Source: Pseudomonadota bacterium (lineage in GTDB: Bacteria; Cyanobacteriota; Vampirovibrionia; Obscuribacterales; Obscuribacteraceae). Taken from it: 64,000 nucleotides of DNA. A program made the position numbers and the translations under genes. This document shows positions 27,373 to 36,556 of the stretch, one piece after another. The stretch covers positions 18,996 through 82,995 of the forward strand of contig JAJPJO010000168.1 of assembly GCA_021324135.1 (NCBI GenBank), in the 5' to 3' direction. The stretch's first letter is position 1. Each line of letters starts with the position of its first letter. The notes beneath the pieces were generated by a model that saw nothing but the letters and a program-made list of their open reading frames with translations, ran no database searches and had not been told where the DNA came from.

Positions 27373-28326
27373 GTGCCCTATTCACTGCCGCAAAAGCCGA
27401 ATTCGATTGCAGACCTGGTGGGGCTCGCCATCAGGTTATTCAGGCTCGAGTGGAAGCCCATCAGCCAGCGGCTTCTATGGCCGTCTTTGTTCTCGAGCCT
27501 GGCAGTAAGTGCCATTCAAATTGTCGCTACATACATCAGCGAGCAAAGAGGGCTTGGCGGCGGTCTGACTGTCTACCTCAGCATCATATTCGTTGCCTTC
27601 TTATTCGTCTGCTGGGCGCAGTGGCTGCTGGCAATCAGGGCCTGTGCGGTTCTTCGCAGTCTGTGGCAGGTTTCTGCCGATTACAAGGAGGCTGTGCAGT
27701 ACGCCAATCGCCGAAAATGGTCGGTCGGGCTGGTCTATTTTCTGGGCACCCTCTTACCGCTCAGTTGCCTGATGGTTTTCATGATCGTCTGCTTTCCGCT
27801 GCTGATGATGAAAGGTGCCAACCTGATTGTCGCCTGCTGTCTCTTCGTCCTCGGTTTTTTCCTGGTCATATCGCTGGCGCTGACCGCCCTCTACGCCACC
27901 CTGCTTTTTTCCGTCCTCTCGCTCGAGGATGTTAATCTTGGCGAAGTTTTTTCGCGAGCCGGCCGTTTGAGCTCGCGCTTTCTCTTTCGCGGCGGATCAT
28001 TCATGGTCTTGCTCTGGCTGGTGGTGAACCTGATCACCATGGCCTTTTCATTAATCCTCACCCCGCTCGAAGTATACGAGAGCTACACGCTCGGCCCGAA
28101 CAACATGTCGCAGTTGCCCTTCTGGATTCATTTGCTGCGCGTCATCTGGTCGACGATTTTAAATATCGCCTCCATGGGGATGGCGCTCACAGCCGCCGGC
28201 TTTTATTATCGCGATGTTCTGATCAGAGCCGAGGGGCTCGATTTATTGGAACGGCTCGAGGCTATCGCCAGGGGCAAAACCGCAGATGGTGGCGCATCAG
28301 GCGGCGCGCTGCTTGAACTGAAGTGA
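27373..28326 (+). CDS. Polytopic membrane protein of unknown function
   Basis: This 317-residue protein starts at GTG 27373. It has a short N-terminal cytoplasmic region (IADLVGLAIRLFRLEWKPI) and about six hydrophobic segments. The pattern of an N-terminal RLFR amphipathic helix followed by six membrane helices resembles the glycerophosphoryl-diester/YciC-like (DUF975-type) membrane proteins. No catalytic residue set is visible. It is divergent from the HD hydrolase, and its last 30 nt overlap the convergent gene at 28297-28962. Confidence 0.75.
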   Translation: MPYSLPQKPNSIADLVGLAIRLFRLEWKPISQRLLWPSLFSSLAVSAIQIVATYISEQRGLGGGLTVYLSIIFVAFLFVCWAQWLLAIRACAVLRSLWQVSADYKEAVQYANRRKWSVGLVYFLGTLLPLSCLMVFMIVCFPLLMMKGANLIVACCLFVLGFFLVISLALTALYATLLFSVLSLEDVNLGEVFSRAGRLSSRFLFRGGSFMVLLWLVVNLITMAFSLILTPLEVYESYTLGPNNMSQLPFWIHLLRVIWSTILNIASMGMALTAAGFYYRDVLIRAEGLDLLERLEAIARGKTADGGASGGALLELK

Positions 28327-28962
28327 GCGAGCCGCCTCGACAATTTCCGAGAACTGCAGATTGAAAGCCAACGGCGTCGCCATATAGCAGAGTTTCTGGA
28401 AATGAACGGGCGCACCGAAGCTCGCACAATAAGGAAGAATCAAAGAATAAGTCATTTTCCTCACAGGCAAGTCGTCATTGGCTGAGATTGTTTCAACATA
28501 CTCCAGAGCTCGCTGCCCATCAGGGAGAGTGACGACGGCGGCACTGAGAATGTGACCGACAAGCGGAAAAATTTCTCTGACCGCTTCGCCGGCCTCCTCA
28601 GGATCCAGCCGACCGGCGAACATTGTGGCTCGATCGAATTTCAAGAGTGCAAGTTCATCTGCCGGCTGGCCGGAAACCATCCAGGTAAGCGAAAGATTCC
28701 AATCCAGCGCCGTCCAAAATGTGGCTACCCGCGCGGATCCCAGCGGAGTCGACGGGATGGAGGAAGCGAAATTCTCCACACACACAGCCTCGCTTCCTGT
28801 CCCGCCAACTCCGCTAAGGACCGCTACGTCGCCTTCGGTGCTCTCAACTCCGGCGCAAACTTTTGTAGATTGATGAATCCTCTTGGAGCGCTTCCAGCCA
28901 GGCGGAAGATTCATCGACCAACCGAATTCGGATTCGTAAAAATTTTCATTGATTCTTTCCAT
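28297..28962 (-). CDS. Soluble protein of unknown function
   Basis: This is a 221-residue protein if read from ATG 28962, which has GAGGTGG upstream; ATG 28977 is an alternative. The start NENFYESEFGWSMNLPPGWKR resembles the opening of DcrB/PsbP-like folds (a Y..FGFS...P.GW pattern). Later strands (VVTLPDGQRALEYVETIS; RKMTYSLILPYCASFGAPV) fit that beta-sandwich idea. There is no signal peptide. Function unknown. Confidence 0.65.
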   Translation of the reverse strand: MERINENFYESEFGWSMNLPPGWKRSKRIHQSTKVCAGVESTEGDVAVLSGVGGTGSEAVCVENFASSIPSTPLGSARVATFWTALDWNLSLTWMVSGQPADELALLKFDRATMFAGRLDPEEAGEAVREIFPLVGHILSAAVVTLPDGQRALEYVETISANDDLPVRKMTYSLILPYCASFGAPVHFQKLCYMATPLAFNLQFSEIVEAARSLQFKQRAA

Positions 28963-29045
28963 CGCCAGCCACCTCATTATTTGCCTGCACCATATATAGT
29001 TTCACTTCGCCACCCTCAAAGAAGATGGCAGGCCCGAGGTAGTCC

Positions 29046-32000
29046 TCAATCTTTCTCCTGGACTTCTTGAACGCGCCCATCTTTGATGCAATACCTCGGG
29101 TCTACTACCACCTTCCCATCAACCACTTTGTGGACCTTTGTGGGATCGCCGGCACTGATCACCTGTGGTGGTGTCACCGGTCTAGCGCCTCGCCAGCTGC
29201 TATTGAGACCTACCATGTTGTTGAAGAAAATACTTGCCGGGACTTTGGTCCGGTTGGTCGAATGATCTTCCTGCAGTCCCCATTGATTCATATAATTGAC
29301 GTAATCTCTGCCTCCTTCTTTGAACATGTTCGTCAATGTGACGACGTGGTTCGTGTAGAGCTCGTCGTAATCGAAATTGATTCCCTGCCAGGTGAACGGC
29401 ATTTTCGATGCATTAACCGCCACAATCATCGAATCTTTTCCATTGGCGTCCAGTGCCACCCTCAAGTCATCGACCGAGCCGACTTGAACGACACCACGTT
29501 TGACACCAGTAAGCTTGCTGAGCACTTCGGCAATTTCACCCATCTGCATGCCGGTGAACTCTTTCGGCTCACCTTTTGGATCAGTGGGGACGAACTTGCC
29601 GAGCCCGTCTTCGGTCGCGCGCCAATTGTAGTCCGGCTGTGCCAATGTTTGTATGCAGAGATTGTCGAAGATGCGGCTGGCGAGATTGCGTCCAGTGCAA
29701 TCGGCAAGCTTAAGATTATCAGGATCGACTTTGACCGTTGCATCCGGCTTTTCTTTATTGCTTGTGTAGGCACCGTCCTTGAGGGCGGTGTAAACCGGCA
29801 CCTCGCCATCGCTCATTGCACTGACGAACTCCATCACGTACCTGTCAGGAAGATTCATGGCCATCTCGCGCCTGATGACATGAGAATTGCACGTCGGTGA
29901 GCGAGACTGATCCATTTCCTCAGGATGAGCGACATCGTGCATGAGGTCGGAGCGCAGAGCCCCTCGCTCCTCGTCCGTCAAATGCTTGGCGGTATCCAGT
30001 TTCTTGAGGGCGTCGTAAAAACGCGCCAGCGTCTCTTTGCCGTCATCTCTGTTGACATACTTCTGATGGATCTCGAGCAGATCCCGCAGATCAATTTCCT
30101 GTTCTTTATTGTTCTCCTTCAGATATTTCAGAAAATCGGACTCCGAATCGAGAAGCTTTTCATGATCGGCATTGTCTTTCTCATTCGGTCCCCAGCGATC
30201 GACGCTCAGGTCTTCATTGAGGCGAATGCCTGTGCCATCGGGGTTGTGGACGACCGTTCTCTCCGGAGTAACCTGCGATCGTTCACCACGGATGGTGCTG
30301 CCATCAACATAGCGGCCGAAGCACGGATCATCAATGACTTTATCAGTGCGGCCCGGAGCTACCGGGTTAACGGAGACGCTTTCGTCGTCGTTCTGGAAAG
30401 TCTCCGTGCCCCTTTGAACGTCATATGTTCCCGCCTTAGGCTTGACACCGAGCAGATCGCGGGCTCTTACATCGAATACCTCGACCCTTCTGTTGCCATC
30501 CGGTTGTGTATAGATTATTTTATCGTCGGCGACTACGACATCCTCGACGGCTTTACCGGTGCTATCGACGCGCTTGCCTGTAAACATGCCGCTGACGACG
30601 TCATACTTGAGGTCGGTCTTAAATCCCGTGCGCTCATTCATTTTGATGCCGCTGATCAAACGACCGTTCGTCGAGCGAGTCCGCTCGACAGTTCTGCCGT
30701 CCAGTCCGCCATAGCTGTAAAAATCGGAGAGAATATTGCCATCGCGATCGGCTGTGATTTCGAAGATCGCTCCGTCCTTTTTCTCGCTCACCTTATAGCC
30801 GGAAACCTTTTGCGGATCGCGGCTGTCGTACGTTTGCCTGCGCTCGATGTGCGTGTCATCCTTAAGATCGGACCAGGTCTTCTGACCCTGGTAGAACATT
30901 ATTTGCCCGCTGGGGCGCAATTGGAATCGCATATCGGTCTTGCCATCGCGCTTCGTCTCGCCCCAGTATTCACCAAAATCGGTGCGAGTAAATGTCAGCC
31001 GATTCTTTCTGGAGGAATCGCTGTCGTCATTGATGGTCACCAGTATCTGATGTGGTGGCACCCGGCCGGGCGGTCTATAACGCTCCTCGACCTGGCGTCC
31101 CCATTCATCCGTTCCCTTTCTGTTCCAGAGCTTGTCTGCGCGCCACTCTTCGACAGTGCCATTCTCGAATGTTTTTTTGGTGAGATCGCCCAGTTTGAGC
31201 TCTTCATACATGGTCAGTTTGTCTGCACCCGATATGGTACCGACCATGGTGGCGATAACGTCGCCTTCTTTGTTTGTCTTCTTGCCGCGCAGATCGCCCT
31301 TCTCATCCGGAAGAAGCTCGATGTTGACACCGCTCTTCCAGTCTTGAACGGCAGCCCGCTGCAACTTATCATCCTTCGGGTTGTACTCGAGGGTAACGGT
31401 CCGTCCACGCTCGTCCTGATAAGTTGTCGATTTGCGCCCCCAATCAGGAGGTACACGCTCGACGCGTACGCCTGTGGCATCGGTGCTTACTTGCCGCTCG
31501 GCAAAAGTCCTGGTCAGCTTGCAATTACTCTTGTCGTCCGGATCCCAATTGACTTCGACCTTGCAACCGCTGCCGCGATCCTCAAAGGTCGCCTTGCCCT
31601 GACCCCGCTCGTTTATTTCAAATCGCGTTTCGTCATACCAGTCCGTTATCGTCTTACCGCGGTAACGATGCGTAATGCCGCCGTCTTCAGTTTGTCCCGG
31701 CAGTTTGATGTGAGTGCCCGCACCGATCTCCTTATCGATGTTCTCCAGGCCGTTTATTGATGCGAGAACGGAAGCATATTTCTCCACTTGCTCAGGCGAT
31801 GCATTGGCACCTAACTGCTCCCTGGCTAAGCCGGCAGCAGTCGCAGCGTTCTTGACCTGATAATCATATCGATACTCAAAGGCCCTGGGTGAGGCACCAT
31901 CAGTGGTGAACTTTAACTTTCCGTCGAGAACGGACTTTTTCAAGGCACCGCGGGCGTTCTCCAGGTAGATATTAGAGACTTCCCGGGCTGACTTGTCTTC

Positions 32001-32327
32001 CTTCTTTGACTCAGACTTGTATATGTTGTCGGCTGTCAAAAGACTGAGCCACAAATAAGCATCATCAACGCTGTCAGAACCTCGGCCATCGGGTTTATAT
32101 GCCGGTCTTGGGATGTTTAGAAACTCTTGCAGATAGACCGGCGGAGCAGAATCGCGCAGCATATTTCCAGGAGGCCGCATCATGCCGTTCTCTCTTTGAT
32201 CGTTATTACCCAACCCTTCCTTAGTCTTTGATGTACTCTTCAGGAGGGCCGAAAACCTGTTTAATAGTGAATCTTGAACAGATCCGGATCCTGTTTTAGT
32301 GTCTGGGGTAAAGGACTGTATTTCCAT
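29046..32327 (-). CDS. Large repeat protein with C-terminal papain-like cysteine protease domain
   Basis: The start is ATG 32327, set by GGAGG 7 nt upstream, giving 1093 residues. Residues 1-200 are polar and partly helical. Residues about 240-730 are beta-rich repeats with Asp-Gly and Tyr/Trp turns (GRTVTLEYNPKDDKL; GRTVERTRSTNGRL), similar in style to YD/RHS shells. The last 290 residues resemble a papain-fold peptidase: Cys813 in SPTCNSH with a Gln six residues earlier, His994 in TNHVV, and Asn1014 in MNQWG, which mirrors the NSWG motif of papain. There is no signal peptide or membrane segment. The layout suggests a toxin-like or surface-delivered protease; activity and delivery are inference. 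Confidence 0.75.
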   Translation of the reverse strand: MEIQSFTPDTKTGSGSVQDSLLNRFSALLKSTSKTKEGLGNNDQRENGMMRPPGNMLRDSAPPVYLQEFLNIPRPAYKPDGRGSDSVDDAYLWLSLLTADNIYKSESKKEDKSAREVSNIYLENARGALKKSVLDGKLKFTTDGASPRAFEYRYDYQVKNAATAAGLAREQLGANASPEQVEKYASVLASINGLENIDKEIGAGTHIKLPGQTEDGGITHRYRGKTITDWYDETRFEINERGQGKATFEDRGSGCKVEVNWDPDDKSNCKLTRTFAERQVSTDATGVRVERVPPDWGRKSTTYQDERGRTVTLEYNPKDDKLQRAAVQDWKSGVNIELLPDEKGDLRGKKTNKEGDVIATMVGTISGADKLTMYEELKLGDLTKKTFENGTVEEWRADKLWNRKGTDEWGRQVEERYRPPGRVPPHQILVTINDDSDSSRKNRLTFTRTDFGEYWGETKRDGKTDMRFQLRPSGQIMFYQGQKTWSDLKDDTHIERRQTYDSRDPQKVSGYKVSEKKDGAIFEITADRDGNILSDFYSYGGLDGRTVERTRSTNGRLISGIKMNERTGFKTDLKYDVVSGMFTGKRVDSTGKAVEDVVVADDKIIYTQPDGNRRVEVFDVRARDLLGVKPKAGTYDVQRGTETFQNDDESVSVNPVAPGRTDKVIDDPCFGRYVDGSTIRGERSQVTPERTVVHNPDGTGIRLNEDLSVDRWGPNEKDNADHEKLLDSESDFLKYLKENNKEQEIDLRDLLEIHQKYVNRDDGKETLARFYDALKKLDTAKHLTDEERGALRSDLMHDVAHPEEMDQSRSPTCNSHVIRREMAMNLPDRYVMEFVSAMSDGEVPVYTALKDGAYTSNKEKPDATVKVDPDNLKLADCTGRNLASRIFDNLCIQTLAQPDYNWRATEDGLGKFVPTDPKGEPKEFTGMQMGEIAEVLSKLTGVKRGVVQVGSVDDLRVALDANGKDSMIVAVNASKMPFTWQGINFDYDELYTNHVVTLTNMFKEGGRDYVNYMNQWGLQEDHSTNRTKVPASIFFNNMVGLNSSWRGARPVTPPQVISAGDPTKVHKVVDGKVVVDPRYCIKDGRVQEVQEKD

Positions 32328-32334
32328 AAGTTTT

Positions 32335-32339
32335 CCTCC
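32335..32339 (-). promoter_or_regulatory. Strong ribosome-binding site setting the start of the papain-like protein
   Basis: GGAGG on the minus strand lies 7 nt before ATG 32327. It rules out the longer upstream in-frame starts, whose extra N-terminal 43 residues look non-coding. Confidence 0.75.
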
Positions 32340-32763
32340 AGCGCCAACCGCCTCGGTGTTCGACCGAAGTAATTTCATGTTGGTGTAAATAGTCGCCCGG
32401 CTAGCGCCTTGCGGCGCCTGCAACACACACACACTTGCCACCATGATTATCCACAACTAAGCATTTAATGCAACCACATGTGCCACCGCATACGACACCG
32501 AGCTTTCGGGCGTTCGATTAACGCTCTGTAATCGGCAGCCTGTGTGAACTTTCAGCAATGTTGCTGAAAAACCGGCAATATCGAAACAGGCATGCTTCGC
32601 GACCGGAATTGCGCTAGCGTGGTGTCATTTACGGTATCAAGCTTTGATTCGATATTGGATTGTATCTCTTGATTTCCGAATTTGGTTAAGGAAACTTTAT
32701 GCCCTGACGCCCTTATAGAGCCGACTAGCGGGCGCACGGCCGCTTCCTCTCATCGTTCCACTT
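32340..32763. other. Intergenic region between the two protease-like genes
   Basis: This stretch of about 420 nt holds the 5' region of the papain-like gene. It contains a short TG/AC repeat near 32425, a GC-rich imperfect palindrome near 32404-32418, and a perfect inverted repeat at 32550-32569. No credible gene is seen; one 61-codon open frame lacks an RBS. Confidence 0.5.
32550..32569. repeat. Perfect 9-bp inverted repeat
   Basis: TTTCAGCAA and TTGCTGAAA face each other across 2 nt. No T-tract follows on either strand, so an operator is more likely than a terminator. It lies 222 nt upstream of the papain-like gene and 195 nt downstream of the C11 gene, both minus-strand. Confidence 0.5.
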
Positions 32764-34668
32764 CTAGCGCAGTCCATTCAAAAATTGATTCCATCCGCCT
32801 TGATTGCCAACGCCTTCTTTCTTATATACGGCACTCGGCTCCAGCGCTTTTTCATAAAGATCCAGCTTTTTCACGTATGGTGGCAAGCTGATCAGTTTCT
32901 CTATGGAACGACAAACCAGATCTGAGCCTTGCAAGAAGTCTTGGTCCGATCCTTTTAAACTAAGCTGCAGCCTGGCTACAGCTTCCTTAGTCTCCTGCCA
33001 GGTTTTGGCCACGGCAGGATCGGATAAGACATCTTTGTCCGTGTACTCGACCAGCGCCACCATATTTGGTAGCCTCTCTGCATATTGCTTGCGCGCCTCG
33101 AGTGAATCCTCTTTCTTTCCAACCGCCAGCATTCTCGTCAGCCACAGCCGATTAGCCGCCGACTGCCTTGTGTCGAGCAGTTCTGATGACGGCAGAAAAA
33201 CTGACAGCCCGCCCAGATCTTTATACTTGATCGATTGTGCAGAGGCAGGATACCGGCCTGGGAAATAGCTCGCTTCAAATATTGTATGCTCCGAGCCATG
33301 ATAGGCTGAGGTTAAACCTTTGCCGGCATCTCGCAATTTCTGAATAGCCTCTTTTACCGATCCGTCGGGATCGACTAACTTACCTGATGTGATTGCCTCA
33401 TCGAGCCGGCCGAGGAACAGCTTCAAGTCACGCTTGTGCACTTCTCGTCGCGGATCGGCAATGCCGCTGATTCCATAGTTATAAATTCCGCCGTATCTTG
33501 GAACGGAATCGATGATCTGCTTGAGCGCTCTTTTTCCTGAGGGATCTTGAACCGTTTTTAACAAGGCTGCACCGAGCTGATCGAGAGAGGAATTGAAAGA
33601 CGGAACAGCATCTAAGTTGAAGAGCGCCAGTGAGTCGGTTGCCGACAGCGTTCGTCCATCGTTTGCGCCGCGGTCCGCTTCAGCGATGATCGCCTTGCCG
33701 AGCTCGTCTTCATCCATTCCCGGTTTCTTCAGCAACTGGCGGAGCCAGGCATTTAAATTCTGTCCGTTGACATTTTCTCTGCGATCGACAAGCTCCGTTT
33801 CGGCCGAAGCAATCAATCGTTTTGCCACGTTATGGCCTCGCCGCAGGATGTCATCCTCAGCCATTAAACAAGCATCGAGATCGAGTAGATGCAAACGTTG
33901 ATGTCCGGAGCCTGCCAATCCGCGCTCAATCGATCTTTCAAATGCAGCGGCGGAGACATCGCCTTGATCGCCTGTTACACCGGCGTTTCCATCACCATGT
34001 CCAAAGAAATCGAGCGCCACTCTTTTGGCGGGATAGTTCTTCAAGGCAAACTGCAAGAGGTTGCTCAAGTCATCCTCATGCGCTTTCGACTCTCTTTTGG
34101 GCAGCTCCTCTATGCGCCCATCCTTTATTACATAGCGCCTCAATGTAAACGCACCTGGATCGGCAATTCCCGGTCTGCGATTATCAAGCACGGCCGAGGA
34201 GTTCGACCCGGCGATGCGCGCCAGTTGTTGTTGAGCTGAAGGCGGGCTCGGCTCGATTGATTGCACTACTATTGTGATCGGTTTGCCTTTTGTTTCATCC
34301 TTAAGATCAAAAAGCCGCTGCAACTTATCTTCGGCTCCGAGCTTGCCGCGCGCCGTGCGCTCGTTGAAGTTCGCAATCAGATCGACAACAATCGTCCATT
34401 CTTGTTGAGCGGTTGCCGTTTTTTCAAGCAGATCAAATCTACTGCCGGTGGTCTGCGTCTTATCAGGCTTAATGCCCATTTTTTCGAGCTTGCCGAGGTT
34501 GGGGCTGCCAGGACGCACCGGGCTATCCAGCGGTCCAAGGCAGGTTGGTATGGGCTGCTCATCGAACAGGGGTCCGAGCAATGCAGCCGGACGATCGCCG
34601 ATCGATGGAGATTGTTTTACATGGTCGATTTGTTCGTTCAGGCAATACTTCATGGATCGTGGAACCAT
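32764..34668 (-). CDS. Clostripain-like (peptidase C11) protein
   Basis: This 634-residue protein has the caspase-fold signature of the C11 family. An opening strand WTIVVDLIANFNE (about 91-103) comes first. The catalytic His224 is in DFFGHGDG, and Cys267 is in LLDLDACLMAEDD, matching the FDACLM pattern. RLIASAETEL follows as in clostripain. C11 peptidases cleave after basic residues and may need autoprocessing. The first 80 residues are polar and disordered; residues 440-634 are helical and unassigned. There is no signal peptide, unusual for a usually secreted family. It is upstream of the papain-like gene on the same strand, so the pair may be functionally linked. Confidence 0.82.
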   Translation of the reverse strand: MVPRSMKYCLNEQIDHVKQSPSIGDRPAALLGPLFDEQPIPTCLGPLDSPVRPGSPNLGKLEKMGIKPDKTQTTGSRFDLLEKTATAQQEWTIVVDLIANFNERTARGKLGAEDKLQRLFDLKDETKGKPITIVVQSIEPSPPSAQQQLARIAGSNSSAVLDNRRPGIADPGAFTLRRYVIKDGRIEELPKRESKAHEDDLSNLLQFALKNYPAKRVALDFFGHGDGNAGVTGDQGDVSAAAFERSIERGLAGSGHQRLHLLDLDACLMAEDDILRRGHNVAKRLIASAETELVDRRENVNGQNLNAWLRQLLKKPGMDEDELGKAIIAEADRGANDGRTLSATDSLALFNLDAVPSFNSSLDQLGAALLKTVQDPSGKRALKQIIDSVPRYGGIYNYGISGIADPRREVHKRDLKLFLGRLDEAITSGKLVDPDGSVKEAIQKLRDAGKGLTSAYHGSEHTIFEASYFPGRYPASAQSIKYKDLGGLSVFLPSSELLDTRQSAANRLWLTRMLAVGKKEDSLEARKQYAERLPNMVALVEYTDKDVLSDPAVAKTWQETKEAVARLQLSLKGSDQDFLQGSDLVCRSIEKLISLPPYVKKLDLYEKALEPSAVYKKEGVGNQGGWNQFLNGLR

Positions 34669-35021
34669 ATCTATCCAGCCCGAAACACGCCTGTTCGGCT
34701 GAATGTGCCAATAGCAGTGAAAGCGATCAGTTCAGATGTCTTCTCTCACCACATGGATGGTGATGAAATGCGCTGCCCATGAGGTGCCGGGTGCAGAGGG
34801 AAGCGAGCAGGCAGCCGCAATTAAATTCAGGGGTGTTTGCATATTATTCATTTGAAAGGCATTTGTCATCCGTGCCAATACGTATTTGAGATTGCACAAT
34901 ATCAAAAGAGTTTTCAAATTCCACGATAATTCCACGAGCTTGCAGTAAGCTGCTTGATTGGATCCCAAATTTGCACCCTCAAACCTGAGTTTCCGCTCAG
35001 TCTTACTCGCTGCACCAACCT
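34669..35021. other. Divergent intergenic region
   Basis: This 353-nt stretch separates the C11 gene from the divergent glycoside-hydrolase-like gene. It is AT-richer than its surroundings around 34840-34920, where promoters are likely, but I see no consensus hexamer pair and no RNA gene. Short open frames inside it look random. Confidence 0.45.
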
Positions 35022-36509
35022 ATGACTGAAACGCTTGGTGACAAACCAACCGCTGATGCATTGCAAGGCACTCAAAGGCATCTTGAGTGTTCGAAGCAAG
35101 CTGCCCCTGATGCGCAGAGCTGGGGAAACAAGGGTAGCGATTCGAATCAGCTCTGGCTGCAGGCTAAAACGAACTCGTGCAATTTGCAGAGCATGGGCTT
35201 TCCGAGTTTTCAGGTCAGCGACCAAAGCCTCACCTTCTTCACGGCCGAACGGCAGGATGTGAATGCTGCCGAGCGCACCACACATGATACCAATGCAAAA
35301 GCCGACAAGCAAGACGGTGCGCCGAAAAGAGCTCAGCCTCAAGCGCTCGATCAGGCGATTCCCGTGGGGCGGCCCTGGGACAAAATTACCAATGAGCTTC
35401 CCGGCGTTTCAGATCTCGAGTCTATGGCCAGGCACAGCATCGTATTTGGCAGCACGAACATGTTTCACTTGAGATGGAATAATCAAGAGTGGCATGGACT
35501 CTCCACTGGATTTGACGGAGAGGCGGAATCAAGGCAGATGCACACCGATCTGCAGCATCTGAATAAGAACATAAAAGTTCTGGCTGAGCTCCGTTACCGC
35601 GATGCAAGCCCGAAGGATTATCTTCCGGAGAACCACCCGTGGTGGATGCGCGATCCGAGCAAGTCCGGCGACAACAGGGTAGACGGCTACCCCGATCAGC
35701 ACAATAACCCATACAAGATGCTTGATTTTACCAACCCGGCATTCCAGGACAGGATTGCAGCTCAGGCTAAAGCAGCCGTGCAGTCTGGTGGCGTGGACGG
35801 TATCATGTTCGATTGGTTTAACGACGGACGCTTTATGGGCAAGCATGTCGATGCACAAGGAAAACTGGTCGATTACGATGCCGCGCGACTGCAGCTGCTG
35901 CAAAAAGTTCGCCGTGCCATTGGCGACGACAAGCTGATTCTTATCAATACAAACGACGTGCAAATGCCCCAATCCGTGACTAACTTAGTCAACGGCTATT
36001 ACATGGAATGCACAAATCCAGACGGGAAAAATCCTGATGGCACGAAGGCTCGGCAGGACTGGAGACGAATTGAGAACACACTCGATTATGCAGAGAAAAA
36101 CACGCGATCGCCCCACATAAATATCGTGCAAACGTGGTTCGACGAAAACCAGGATGCAAATGACTTGAGCAAGATGCGAGCGACAGTGGGGCTGGTTCTG
36201 ACACACGCTCCTGACGGCTACGCCTTAATAGCCGAAAACAACGGTCCGCACATGGAAGAGCATCGACACAGGTGGTTCGATTTCTACAATACGAAGCTCG
36301 GCAAAGTGGATGGCGAAATGCTCAGGCGACCAGACGGCTCGACAACGCGAGAGTATGAAAATGGAACCGTTCTTTACAATCCTGCATATAATGGGGAGCC
36401 GGCGCGAATTGATTTTCCTGAGCCCCGCTATAGCGTGAAGGATAAAGTCTGGTCGAAAACTTTTGAAGTGAAACCCAGAGATGCTGACATCTTTTTGCGA
36501 GCTGATTAA
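35022..36509 (+). CDS. Glycoside-hydrolase-like TIM-barrel protein
   Basis: This 495-residue protein has a polar, disordered N-terminus (about 1-125) and then a barrel-like domain. IKVLAELRYRD is followed by a solvent loop, DFTNPAFQDRIAAQAKAAV, then GGVDGIMFDWFND, which resembles the catalytic strand of hypothetical GH-like (GHL) and alpha-galactosidase-type barrels where DGxxxD carries the acid. DDKLILINTND and NGYYMECTN follow as later strands. Substrate unknown. There is no signal peptide, as in its two protease-like neighbours. No clear RBS precedes the ATG at 35022. Confidence 0.65.
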   Translation: MTETLGDKPTADALQGTQRHLECSKQAAPDAQSWGNKGSDSNQLWLQAKTNSCNLQSMGFPSFQVSDQSLTFFTAERQDVNAAERTTHDTNAKADKQDGAPKRAQPQALDQAIPVGRPWDKITNELPGVSDLESMARHSIVFGSTNMFHLRWNNQEWHGLSTGFDGEAESRQMHTDLQHLNKNIKVLAELRYRDASPKDYLPENHPWWMRDPSKSGDNRVDGYPDQHNNPYKMLDFTNPAFQDRIAAQAKAAVQSGGVDGIMFDWFNDGRFMGKHVDAQGKLVDYDAARLQLLQKVRRAIGDDKLILINTNDVQMPQSVTNLVNGYYMECTNPDGKNPDGTKARQDWRRIENTLDYAEKNTRSPHINIVQTWFDENQDANDLSKMRATVGLVLTHAPDGYALIAENNGPHMEEHRHRWFDFYNTKLGKVDGEMLRRPDGSTTREYENGTVLYNPAYNGEPARIDFPEPRYSVKDKVWSKTFEVKPRDADIFLRAD

Positions 36510-36556
36510 TCTGAGCTTCCTGTGAGAGAATGTTCTGCTCCATCAGAGGAAGACAT

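Noticed and set aside
29067..31760. Long plus-strand open frames opposite the papain-like gene
   Set aside because: They mirror the codon pattern of the real minus-strand gene and lack RBSs and recognisable motifs.
32404..32432. TG/AC dinucleotide run and GC-rich palindrome as a mobile-element end
   Set aside because: No transposase, target duplication or matching second end is visible nearby.
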